Source: CAG-177 sp003514385
GTDB lineage: Bacteria > Bacillota > Clostridia > Oscillospirales > Acutalibacteraceae
Direction of reading: 5' to 3'
Assembly (NCBI GenBank): GCA_051920445.1
Contig: JBPPLN010000001.1
Location: forward strand, 1,054,001 to 1,118,000
DNA: 64,000 bases
The translations under genes were made by a program, and so were the position numbers. The stretch's first letter is position 1; each line of letters opens with the position of its first letter. This document shows, piece after piece, positions 26,620-34,532 of this stretch. The notes below the pieces were generated by a model. It was not told the origin of the DNA and did not search any database. It worked only from the letters and a program-made list of their open reading frames with translations.

Positions 26620-27706
26620 GCTCCTTCGCCTCCTTCATATAGTCGATAAACTGACCGAACAGATAGCTGCTGTCCTGCGGACCGGGCGCGCTCTCGGGGT
26701 GATACTGCACGCTGAACACAAGGTCTTTCCTGCATCTTACTCCCTCGACGGTGTTGTCGAGAAGATTTATGTGCGTCACTTCGAGGTCGGTGCCCTCGAC
26801 CGACTTCGGGTCAACGGCATAGCTGTGGTTCTGCGAGGTTATCTCTATTTTGTTGGTGTCGAGGTTCATGACCGGGTGGTTTCCGCCGCGATGACCGAAC
26901 TTGAGCTTATATGTCTTTGCGCCGTAGGCGAGGGATATCATCTGATGTCCGAGGCAGATGCCGAAAATCGGATATTTGCCGCGAAGCGCCTTTACCGTCT
27001 TTATGACCGGAGTCACATCCTCGGGGTCGCCGGGGCCGTTTGAAAGAAACACTCCGTCGGGCTTCATGAACTCAATTTCATCCGCCGGCGTGTCATAGGG
27101 CACGACAACGACGTTGCAGCCGAACTTATTGAGGCTGCGCACGATATTGAGTTTCATACCGCAGTCTATCGCGACGACATTGAACTGCGGGTTCGACGTG
27201 CGCGAATACCAGCGCTTTTTGCAGCTGACGCGGCTGACCGCATCGTGGGCGACGGGGGTATTTTTGATTATCTCCACCGCGACCTCAGCCGGGATATCGG
27301 GCGAGGTTATGAGCACGCGGCGTGAGCCCAAGTCGCGTATGCTGCGGGTGAGCTTTCTCGTGTCAACGCCGGAGATGCCGGGGATACCGTTCTCTTCGAG
27401 CAGCTCCGAGAGCGTCTTTGTGTATCTGAAGTTCGAGGGCATATCGTTGTAGTCATACACGATAAGGCCGCCGATGCTCGGGTTTTTGCACTCGAAATCG
27501 TCGTCGGTTATGCCGTAGTTGCCTATGAGCGGATATGTCATAACGACCATCTGATCGGTATACGACGGGTCGGAGACTATTTCCTGATAGCCGACCATCG
27601 AGGTGTTGAAAACTATCTCGCACACCCTGTCGGCATAGCTGCCGAAGCCGTATCCGTAGTACTCGCTGCCGTCCTCAAGGACGATCTTGCGGTCTATGAG
27701 TCTCAT
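26612..27706 (-). CDS. carA: Carbamoyl-phosphate synthase small (glutaminase) subunit
   Basis: Class I glutamine amidotransferase delivering ammonia to CarB. 364 residues: CarA N-terminal domain (VLEDGSEYYGYGFG, FNTSMVGYQE), then the amidotransferase with the nucleophile in PIFGICLGHQMISLA and the His/Glu of the triad in QYHPESAPGP. AAGGAGTG stands upstream of the ATG. It follows purC by 24 bp in the same operon. Because no argininosuccinate genes are near and pyrimidine genes are, a pyrimidine role is more likely than an arginine-specific one. Confidence 0.98.
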   Translation of the reverse strand: MRLIDRKIVLEDGSEYYGYGFGSYADRVCEIVFNTSMVGYQEIVSDPSYTDQMVVMTYPLIGNYGITDDDFECKNPSIGGLIVYDYNDMPSNFRYTKTLSELLEENGIPGISGVDTRKLTRSIRDLGSRRVLITSPDIPAEVAVEIIKNTPVAHDAVSRVSCKKRWYSRTSNPQFNVVAIDCGMKLNIVRSLNKFGCNVVVVPYDTPADEIEFMKPDGVFLSNGPGDPEDVTPVIKTVKALRGKYPIFGICLGHQMISLAYGAKTYKLKFGHRGGNHPVMNLDTNKIEITSQNHSYAVDPKSVEGTDLEVTHINLLDNTVEGVRCRKDLVFSVQYHPESAPGPQDSSYLFGQFIDYMKEAKERA

Positions 27707-27730
27707 TTAAAAATACACTCCTTGAATTTA

Positions 27731-28432
27731 TCAGATAGAGCTCTGAAGTCTCGCGAGAACATCTCTGTAGCCGCCGAGAACATCGCCGAGGTCGCGGCGG
27801 AATCTGTCCTTATCGAGCTTTTTGTTTGTCTCCATATCCCAGAGGCGGCAGGAATCGGGGGATATCTCGTCGCACAGGACAAGTCCCTCGTCGGTGCGGC
27901 CGAACTCGAGCTTGAAGTCGACAAGGCGCACGCCGCCCTTTGCAAACAGCTCGGTCATCAGCTCGTTTATACGCTTGGACATGACTCTGAGCTCGTCGAG
28001 CTCCTCCTGCGTGGCGAGACCGATGGCGGTTATCTGGCTGTCGTTTATCATCGGATCGCCGAGCTCGTCGCTCTTGTAGCTGAACTCAACGACCGTGTTC
28101 TTCAAGGGCGAACCCTCCGGCACGCCGTATTTCTTTGAAAAGCTTCCTGCTGCGATATTTCTGACTATGACCTCGACCATAACGATCTCAGCCTTCTTCG
28201 CGAGGACGGTGGTTTCGTCGATGACCTTGAGAAGATGGGTCTTGACTCCGTTCTTCATGAGGTAATCAAAGATGATGTTGGAGATTGCCGCGTTGAGTTT
28301 TCCTTTTCCGGGCAGATCTTCTTTCTTGACGCCGTTGCCGGCAGTGGCGGTGTCCTTGTACTTGATGATGCAGGTACCGGGCTCCTCCGAACTGTAAACG
28401 ACCTTGCTCTTGCCTTCATACAACTTTTCCAT
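27731..28432 (-). CDS. purC: Phosphoribosylaminoimidazole-succinocarboxamide synthase
   Basis: SAICAR synthetase, step 8 of IMP synthesis: CAIR + aspartate + ATP. The 233-residue protein has the compact bacterial length and motifs KLYEGKSKVVYSS, ATAGNGVKKEDLPGKG, EVIVRNIAAGSFSKKYG, DFKLEFGR and DEISPDSCRLWD. It lies between purF and carA. AAAGGAAA precedes the ATG. Confidence 0.97.
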   Translation of the reverse strand: MEKLYEGKSKVVYSSEEPGTCIIKYKDTATAGNGVKKEDLPGKGKLNAAISNIIFDYLMKNGVKTHLLKVIDETTVLAKKAEIVMVEVIVRNIAAGSFSKKYGVPEGSPLKNTVVEFSYKSDELGDPMINDSQITAIGLATQEELDELRVMSKRINELMTELFAKGGVRLVDFKLEFGRTDEGLVLCDEISPDSCRLWDMETNKKLDKDRFRRDLGDVLGGYRDVLARLQSSI

Positions 28433-28465
28433 ACCGCAGTTTCCTTTCGCTTTTCGTATTTTTAT

Positions 28466-29890
28466 TTATTTGCTCCGCTCAGAGAGTTTCCCCTCAAAGC
28501 GGTCTTTGGTGATAACATCCGGGATAGGGGTCGGATAGACTCCGTTGAAGCACGCACTGCAGAAGTTCTCGCTGCCTATCAGATTTTTAAGCTCCGACTC
28601 CGGCAGATATCCGAGGGAATCCGCGCCGATTATGTCGGCAATCTCCTCCACCGAGTGGTGGCAGGCGATAAGATTTTCGCGCGAGTCAACGTCCGTGCCG
28701 TAGTAGCACGGGTGCATGAACGGCGGCGAGGAGATGCGCATATGCACCTCTTTTGCCCCCGCTTCGCGCAGGAGATTGACTATCTGACGGCTCGTCGTGC
28801 CGCGCACTATGGAGTCGTCGATGAGCACTATTCTCTTATCCTTTACGGATTCGCTTATCGCGCTGAGCTTTATTCTCACCTGGTCGATTCTCTTGTCCTG
28901 ACCGGGCGAGATGAAAGTTCTGCCGATATATTTGTTTTTTATGAAGCCCATTCCGTAGGGTATTCCCGACGCCTCGGCATAGCCCAAAGCGGCGTCGATT
29001 CCCGAATCCGGGACGCCCATGACGACATCGGCTTCAACCGGATGGGTCTTTGAAAGTATCGCGCCGGCATTTTTGCGCGCCGCGTGAACCGACACGCCGT
29101 CAATGACGGAATCGGGTCTTGCAAAATAGATATACTCAAAAATGCATGAGCGCTTCGGCTTTTCGCCGCAGTGATCCCTGTTCGAGCGCACGCCATTTTC
29201 GTCAAAGACGAGTATCTCGCCGGGGAGTATATCGCGCTCGAATTTTGCGCCGACGGCGGAAAGCGCACAGCTCTCGGACGCGACGACATATGTGCCGTCG
29301 AGCGTCTTGCCGTAGCACAGCGGGCGGAACCCGTAAGGGTCGCGCGCCGCGAGCAGCTTTGCGGCGGACATGAGCACGAGGGAATACGCGCCCTCGAGCC
29401 TGTTCATCGCGCTGCTCAGCGCATTTTCTATCGAAGGACTGTTGAGGCGCGCCTGCGTGACGATATAGGCGATTATCTCTGTGTCGCTCGTCGTGTGGAA
29501 GATAGCGCCGCCGAGCTCGAGCTCGCTGCGCAGTTCATAGGCATTGCTGAGGTTTCCGTTGTGGGCAAGAGCCATCTTGCCCTTCTGATGGTTGACCTCG
29601 ATGGGCTGGCAGTTCGCTCTGCTGTTGCCGCCGGTCGTGCCGTAGCGCGCATGGGCAACAGCCATCCTGCCCTGCGGGAACTTCATCAGGTCGTCGCGCG
29701 AGAAGACTTCGTTGACAAGTCCGATATCCTTGCGCGAAGCGAACACTCCGTCGTCGTTGACGACTATACCGCAGCTCTCCTGTCCTCTGTGCTGCAAAGC
29801 ATAGAGACCGTAATAAGCGAGATCCGCCACGGGGCCGGGCTTGGGTGAATAGACTCCGAAAACGCCGCACTCTTCATGCAAGTTTGCCAT
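28466..29890 (-). CDS. purF: Amidophosphoribosyltransferase
   Basis: First committed enzyme of purine synthesis, making phosphoribosylamine from PRPP and glutamine. The 474-residue protein starts ANLHEECGVFGVY, so the catalytic Cys8 would be exposed after removal of a seven-residue propeptide, as in the B. subtilis type. Further marks are GHARYGTTGGNSRANCQP, the PRPP loop VLIDDSIVRGTTSRQI, and C-terminal Cys residues (CSACFNG) that may ligate an Fe-S cluster. It begins 6 bp behind pyrG. Confidence 0.97.
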   Translation of the reverse strand: MANLHEECGVFGVYSPKPGPVADLAYYGLYALQHRGQESCGIVVNDDGVFASRKDIGLVNEVFSRDDLMKFPQGRMAVAHARYGTTGGNSRANCQPIEVNHQKGKMALAHNGNLSNAYELRSELELGGAIFHTTSDTEIIAYIVTQARLNSPSIENALSSAMNRLEGAYSLVLMSAAKLLAARDPYGFRPLCYGKTLDGTYVVASESCALSAVGAKFERDILPGEILVFDENGVRSNRDHCGEKPKRSCIFEYIYFARPDSVIDGVSVHAARKNAGAILSKTHPVEADVVMGVPDSGIDAALGYAEASGIPYGMGFIKNKYIGRTFISPGQDKRIDQVRIKLSAISESVKDKRIVLIDDSIVRGTTSRQIVNLLREAGAKEVHMRISSPPFMHPCYYGTDVDSRENLIACHHSVEEIADIIGADSLGYLPESELKNLIGSENFCSACFNGVYPTPIPDVITKDRFEGKLSERSK

Positions 29891-29896
29891 AGGTAT

Positions 29897-31507
29897 TTAT
29901 TCTCCGATCTCAGATTTTTCAAGCGCTGCGGCTATAAAGCCTTTGAACAGCGGGTGAGCCTTGTTGGGACGGGATTTGAACTCGGGGTGATACTGCACTC
30001 CGACATAGAACGGGCGGTCGGAAAGCTCGACCGTTTCAACGAGTCTGCCGTCGGGCGAAAGACCCGAGAGGGTGAGTCCGTTCTGGGTAAGTATATCGCG
30101 ATAATCGTTGTTGAACTCGTAGCGGTGGCGGTGGCGCTCGGAAATTTCGGACTTTCCGTAGCAGCGCTCCATTGTTGTGCCGGGCTTGATAACGCAGGGA
30201 TATGCGCCAAGGCGCAGTGTGCCGCCCTTGTCGATATTGTCGCTCTGGCCGGGCATGAAGTCGATGACCTTGTTCTTGCAGAGCTCATCGAACTCGCCCG
30301 AGTGGGCGTCTTTTATACCCGCGACATCGCGCGCGTATTCGATAACCGCAATCTGCATTCCGAGGCAGATTCCGAAATAGGGAACATTGTTCTCTCTGGC
30401 GTATTTCGCCGCGAGAATCATGCCCTCGATTCCTCTGCCGCCGAAGCCGCCGGGGACGATTATTCCGTCGAGGTGCGAGAGCTCCTGCTCGTAGTTCGCC
30501 TCGGTCAGATTCTCGGAATCGATCCAGTCGATGCGGATGTGGGTGTTGAGAGTGTAGCCCGCGTGGCGAAGCGCCTCGGCAACGGACAGATACGCATCAT
30601 GGAGCTGGACATATTTGCCGACAAGACCTATCTTGACTTCCTTTTCGCGGTTCTTGATGCGGTGGACAAGCTCCGTCCACTCGTCGAGATCCGGCTCGGG
30701 AGCGTCTATATTCAGCTCGCGGCAGACGACGGACGAGAAGTTCGACTTCTCGAGCATCAGCGGAGCTTCGTAGAGATAAGGCAGGGTTATGTTCTCTATA
30801 ACGCAGTCGGGCTTGACGTTGCAGAAGAGCGATATCTTCTTGAAGATAGCCTCCTCAAGCGGCTCGTCACAGCGCAGGACGATTATGTTCGGGTTGATGC
30901 CCATTCCCTGCAGCTCCTTGACCGAGTGCTGGGTGGGCTTGGACTTATGCTCGTCCGATCCACGCAAAAACGGCACCAGAGTGACATGGATGAAGAGGCT
31001 GTTCTCACGCCCCACCTCAAGAGATATCTGTCTTACAGCTTCGAGGAAAGGCTGGGATTCAATGTCACCTATAGTGCCGCCGATCTCAGTGATGACCACG
31101 TCAGCATCGGTTTTCTTGCCGACACGGTATACGAAATCCTTTATTTCATTTGTTATATGGGGTATGACCTGAACGGTCGAACCGAGATACTCGCCGCGGC
31201 GCTCTTTGTTGAGCACGTTCCAGTATACTTTACCGGTGGTGAGATTCGAGTATTTGTTAAGATCCTCGTCGATGAAACGCTCGTAGTGGCCGAGGTCGAG
31301 ATCGGTCTCCGCGCCGTCTTCCGTGACATAAACTTCGCCGTGCTGATAGGGGCTCATGGTGCCCGGGTCAACGTTGATATAAGGATCGAGCTTCTGCGCC
31401 GCTACCTTGAGTCCGCGCGCTTTGAGTATTCGTCCGAGCGACGCCGCAGTTATCCCCTTTCCGAGGCCGGATACGACGCCTCCGGTCACAAAGATGTACT
31501 TTGTCAT
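29897..31507 (-). CDS. pyrG: CTP synthase
   Basis: Converts UTP to CTP with glutamine and ATP. 536 residues: N-terminal synthetase (TKYIFVTGGVVSGLGKGI, DPYINVDPGTMSPYQHGEV) and C-terminal class I amidotransferase with the nucleophile in PYFGICLGMQIAVIE and QYHPEFKSRP. It is the first gene of the operon pyrG-purF-purC-carA-carB. GGAGGG precedes the ATG. Upstream is an extended -10 promoter and, further off, a promoter-terminator unit (31723-31823) that may be an attenuated leader or a separate small RNA. Confidence 0.98.
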   Translation of the reverse strand: MTKYIFVTGGVVSGLGKGITAASLGRILKARGLKVAAQKLDPYINVDPGTMSPYQHGEVYVTEDGAETDLDLGHYERFIDEDLNKYSNLTTGKVYWNVLNKERRGEYLGSTVQVIPHITNEIKDFVYRVGKKTDADVVITEIGGTIGDIESQPFLEAVRQISLEVGRENSLFIHVTLVPFLRGSDEHKSKPTQHSVKELQGMGINPNIIVLRCDEPLEEAIFKKISLFCNVKPDCVIENITLPYLYEAPLMLEKSNFSSVVCRELNIDAPEPDLDEWTELVHRIKNREKEVKIGLVGKYVQLHDAYLSVAEALRHAGYTLNTHIRIDWIDSENLTEANYEQELSHLDGIIVPGGFGGRGIEGMILAAKYARENNVPYFGICLGMQIAVIEYARDVAGIKDAHSGEFDELCKNKVIDFMPGQSDNIDKGGTLRLGAYPCVIKPGTTMERCYGKSEISERHRHRYEFNNDYRDILTQNGLTLSGLSPDGRLVETVELSDRPFYVGVQYHPEFKSRPNKAHPLFKGFIAAALEKSEIGE

Positions 31508-31587
31508 TAATATCCCTCCGTATTTTATCTTTTTCTTTTTTATATACTTCTCCGGTTAAGGTTTCACGCGTACTTTCATTATATCAT

Positions 31588-31596
31588 ATTATAACA
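31588..31596 (-). promoter_or_regulatory. Extended -10 promoter proposed for pyrG
   Basis: Minus strand TGTTATAAT (31596-31588), with no good -35. A second TATAAT lies ten bases downstream. The leader would be about 70 nt. Confidence 0.45.
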
Positions 31597-31722
31597 CACC
31601 TTTCCTGCCGACTTCTACAGTATTCTGTACTAAAAGCGAGTGCTTTGAAACCGAAAAATATGACAATGCGGTCAACTTCCCGCAAAACCCGATGAGATGC
31701 GGGACGCTCGGTTCCGAAAAAG

Positions 31723-31789
31723 CAAAAAGCAAAGGCGTCCGCCGATGGGGGCACTGTCCCCGGGGGAATGAACGCCTTTGCTCATTTGA
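31723..31789 (-). ncRNA. Candidate small RNA or attenuated leader between pyrG and glnN
   Basis: A strong promoter on the minus strand (TTGACA 31823-31818, 17 bp, TAAAAT 31800-31795) starts an RNA of about 65 nt that consists mainly of one hairpin: AGCAAAGGCGT / ACGCCTTTGCT (31782-31728) with an inner GGGG/CCCC helix, then TTTTTGCTTTTT. No ORF is present. It may act as a pyrG attenuator at a distance of over 200 nt, or be independent. Confidence 0.5.
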
Positions 31790-32022
31790 GGCGTATTTTA
31801 TCATATTAAAAGACCCGTGTCAATCGCGTATTTTATATGTATCGCACTTTATTTTCCGAAACGGCTGAGAAAAAAGAGCGCCGTCGAAAAAATTTTTCCG
31901 GCGCGAGTTCAACTCCGCCGCATTTTCTCAGAAAAGCGGTTACATCTTGCTCATAAAATTGCTTTTCAAAAAGCCCCGATTGCGGCTATTTGCACAAAAA
32001 TAAAGAATTATCCGAAAACGCC

Positions 32023-32051
32023 TTGACAAACGATTTTGCTGCGCGTATAAT
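32023..32051 (+). promoter_or_regulatory. Promoter of glnN
   Basis: TTGACA (32023-32028), 17-bp spacer, TATAAT (32046-32051): a consensus promoter. Confidence 0.9.
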
Positions 32052-32066
32052 TCAGCGCATAAAGGC

Positions 32067-32112
32067 AATGGCGTCTTTGAACCGAACGGGTTCATTGACG
32101 CCATTTTTTATT
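32067..32112 (+). terminator. Early terminator in the glnN leader (attenuator)
   Basis: AATGGCGTC / GACGCCATT stem (32067-32105) with an inner GAACC/GGTTC hairpin, followed by TTTTTTATTTTT. It begins only about ten bases after the expected transcription start, so most transcripts should stop here unless anti-terminated. Clostridial glnA genes are known to be controlled by ANTAR-domain antiterminators; a double-hairpin ANTAR target is not clearly visible. Confidence 0.75.
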
Positions 32113-32147
32113 TTTCGCCTTAAAATATGAAAAAGGAGCGCTAACTT

Positions 32148-34244
32148 ATGAGCACAGTATCTGATTATTTCGGAAGTCTCGTTTTTGACGACAGAGTGAT
32201 GAAAGCAATGCTTTCCGCCGATGTTTACCAGTCTCTCAAGAAGACTATTGACGAAGGAGCAAGTCTCAATAATGACGTCGCCAACGCAGTTGCCGCCGCT
32301 ATGAAGGACTGGGCCGTTGAGCATGGCGCGACCCATTTCACCCACTGGTTCCAGCCCCTGACCGGCATCACCGCCGAGAAGCATGACAGCTTCATAACCC
32401 CCGCATCCGACGGACGCGTTATCATGGAGTTCTCGGGCAAGGAACTGATAAAAGGCGAGCCGGACGCATCGTCCTTCCCGTCGGGCGGACTCAGAGCAAC
32501 CTTTGAAGCCCGCGGCTACACCGCGTGGGATCCCACTTCCTACGCATTTATAAAAGATAAGACCCTCTGCATCCCCACGGCGTTCTGCTCTTACGGCGGC
32601 GAGGCACTCGACAAGAAAACGCCTCTGCTCCGTTCCATGCAGGCTCTCAACAAGCAGGCTCTTCGTATTCTCAGACTCTTCGGCAACACCGATGTAAAGT
32701 GCGTGCGCACCTCCGTCGGCCCCGAGCAGGAATACTTCCTTGTTGACAAGGCTCTCTATGAGCAGCGCAAAGACCTCGTCTTCTGCGGACGCACTCTTTT
32801 CGGCGCAAAGGCGCCCAAGGGTCAGGAGATGGACGACCACTATTTCGGAGTTATCAAGCCGAGAGTCGCCGCTTACATGGCAGACCTCAACGAAGAGCTC
32901 TGGAAGCTCGGCGTTCTTGCAAAAACCGAGCACAACGAAGTCGCACCGTCTCAGCATGAGCTCGCACCCATATATACCACAACGAACATCGCCACCGACC
33001 ACAACCAGCTGACTATGGAGATCATGCAGAAAGTCGCCGCGAAGCACGGACTTGTCTGCCTGCTCCACGAGAAGCCGTTCGCCGGAGTCAACGGCTCGGG
33101 CAAGCACAACAACTGGTCCATGGCTACGGATACCGGAGTCAACCTCCTCACCCCCGGCGAGACCCCCTATGAGAACGCACAGTTCCTGCTGTTCCTCTGC
33201 GCGGTCATCAAAGCCGTTGACGACTATCAGGATCTGCTCCGCGTCTCCGTCGCGACCGCAGGCAACGACCACAGACTCGGCGCAAACGAAGCTCCGCCCG
33301 CAGTTGTCTCTATGTTCCTCGGCGACGAGCTGACCGCAGTTCTCGACGCTATAGAGAACGACGCGCCCTACAGCGGCAGCGAAAAGACAACGATGAAGCT
33401 CGGCGTTCATGTTCTGCCGAAGTTCACCCGCGACACCACCGACCGCAACCGCACATCGCCCTTTGCGTTCACCGGCAACAAGTTTGAGTTCCGTATGCTC
33501 GGCTCGTCGAACAGCATAGCCTGCGCGAACATCATGCTCAACGCCGCCGTTGCGGAGTCGCTCAAGATATATGCGGATCGCCTCGAAAATGTCGATGACT
33601 TTGAGACCGCTCTGCATGACATGATAAAGAAAACCATAAAAGACCACAAGAGAATCATCTTCAACGGCAACGGCTATGACGACGCGTGGATAAAGGAAGC
33701 TACCGAGAAGCGCGGACTGCTGAATCTCCGCACCACTCCGGACGCTATGCCCGCAATGATTGCCGACAAGAACGTGAAGATGCTCACCGCTCACAAGATA
33801 TTCTCACCCGCAGAGCTTCACAGCCGCTATGAGATACTTCTTGAGAACTACTCAAAGACCGTCAATATAGAAGCTCTGACCATGGTCGACATGGCGAGAA
33901 AAGAGATTCTCCCCGCAGTCGAGGGCTACACAAAGTCGCTCGCAGAAACCCTCGCCGCGAAGAAAGCGGCAGTCGCAGGTCTCCCCTGCAAATACGAGAC
34001 CGCGACCATCACGAAGCTCTCCGAGCTGTCCGATGAAATCGCCGACGCGACCGCAGACCTTGACAGCGAGATAGCGAAATTTCAGGCCATCGAGGATGTC
34101 ACCGAAGCGGCAAATGATATCAGAGATGTTATCCTCGGCAAGATGGACGCCCTGCGCGCCGTCTGCGATGAGGCTGAGACGATAACCGCCAAGGAGTTCT
34201 GGCCGTTCCCGACCTACAGTGACCTGCTCTTCAGCGTAAAATAA
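32148..34244 (+). CDS. glnN: Glutamine synthetase type III
   Basis: Makes glutamine from glutamate, ammonia and ATP; cytosolic dodecamer. The 698-residue length and sequence (VSDYFGSLVFDDRVM, HWFQPLTGITAEKHDSF, VGPEQEYFLVD, KTEHNEVAPSQHELAP, NGSGKHNNWSM) identify the GSIII family, common in Bacteroides and Ruminococcaceae and unlike the 440-residue GSI. Active-site Glu and Arg segments (RNRTSPFAF, NKFEFRMLGSS) are intact. AAAGGAGC precedes the ATG. Transcription is governed by the promoter and leader terminator at 32023-32112. It is followed by asnB behind its own T-box, so glutamine made here feeds asparagine synthesis. Confidence 0.97.
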   Translation: MSTVSDYFGSLVFDDRVMKAMLSADVYQSLKKTIDEGASLNNDVANAVAAAMKDWAVEHGATHFTHWFQPLTGITAEKHDSFITPASDGRVIMEFSGKELIKGEPDASSFPSGGLRATFEARGYTAWDPTSYAFIKDKTLCIPTAFCSYGGEALDKKTPLLRSMQALNKQALRILRLFGNTDVKCVRTSVGPEQEYFLVDKALYEQRKDLVFCGRTLFGAKAPKGQEMDDHYFGVIKPRVAAYMADLNEELWKLGVLAKTEHNEVAPSQHELAPIYTTTNIATDHNQLTMEIMQKVAAKHGLVCLLHEKPFAGVNGSGKHNNWSMATDTGVNLLTPGETPYENAQFLLFLCAVIKAVDDYQDLLRVSVATAGNDHRLGANEAPPAVVSMFLGDELTAVLDAIENDAPYSGSEKTTMKLGVHVLPKFTRDTTDRNRTSPFAFTGNKFEFRMLGSSNSIACANIMLNAAVAESLKIYADRLENVDDFETALHDMIKKTIKDHKRIIFNGNGYDDAWIKEATEKRGLLNLRTTPDAMPAMIADKNVKMLTAHKIFSPAELHSRYEILLENYSKTVNIEALTMVDMARKEILPAVEGYTKSLAETLAAKKAAVAGLPCKYETATITKLSELSDEIADATADLDSEIAKFQAIEDVTEAANDIRDVILGKMDALRAVCDEAETITAKEFWPFPTYSDLLFSVK

Positions 34245-34267
34245 AAATCCACAACCCTTTTTACAAT

Positions 34268-34510
34268 AACAAAAGCGCCCGAGTCGGGAGAAGTAACGCG
34301 GAATACCGCTCAAAGCGAGCATGGGACGGTGAGAGCCATGCAGCACAGGAGCCGCGCGAATAACACCCGACAAGCTGCAAGCCGAAAGGACTACCGAGTA
34401 GGTGCGCCGGACACGCCGACCGTTACAGCGGCGAGGCTTTCTTCGAAGCCGAAAAGAGAACAAAGATAGGTGGCACAGCGAGTTGGCACTTGCCCTATCG
34501 AATGCTTAAA
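34268..34510 (+). promoter_or_regulatory. T-box riboswitch, asparagine-specific, upstream of asnB
   Basis: Stem I marks are present: GGGAGAAGTAAC at its base, AGCGAGCATGGGACGGTGAGAGCC as two loops of the distal arm, and a specifier-loop segment GAATAACACC in which AAC (34362-34364) is the Asn codon. The T-box proper AGGTGGCACAGCG lies at 34468-34480 with TGGC to pair with the tRNA CCA end. GATAGG/CCTATC closes the antiterminator helix (34465-34499). No U-tract terminator follows before the start codon, so control could act on translation through the AAAGGAAAG ribosome binding site. Confidence 0.85.
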
Positions 34511-34532
34511 CTAACCGAAAGGAAAGATTACT

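Noticed and set aside
29876..31510. 544-codon open frame opposite pyrG
   Set aside because: Antisense shadow of pyrG with no family resemblance.
32052..33794. 580-codon open frame opposite glnN
   Set aside because: It is antisense to a fully recognised gene, has no ribosome binding site, and exists because of the codon bias of glnN.
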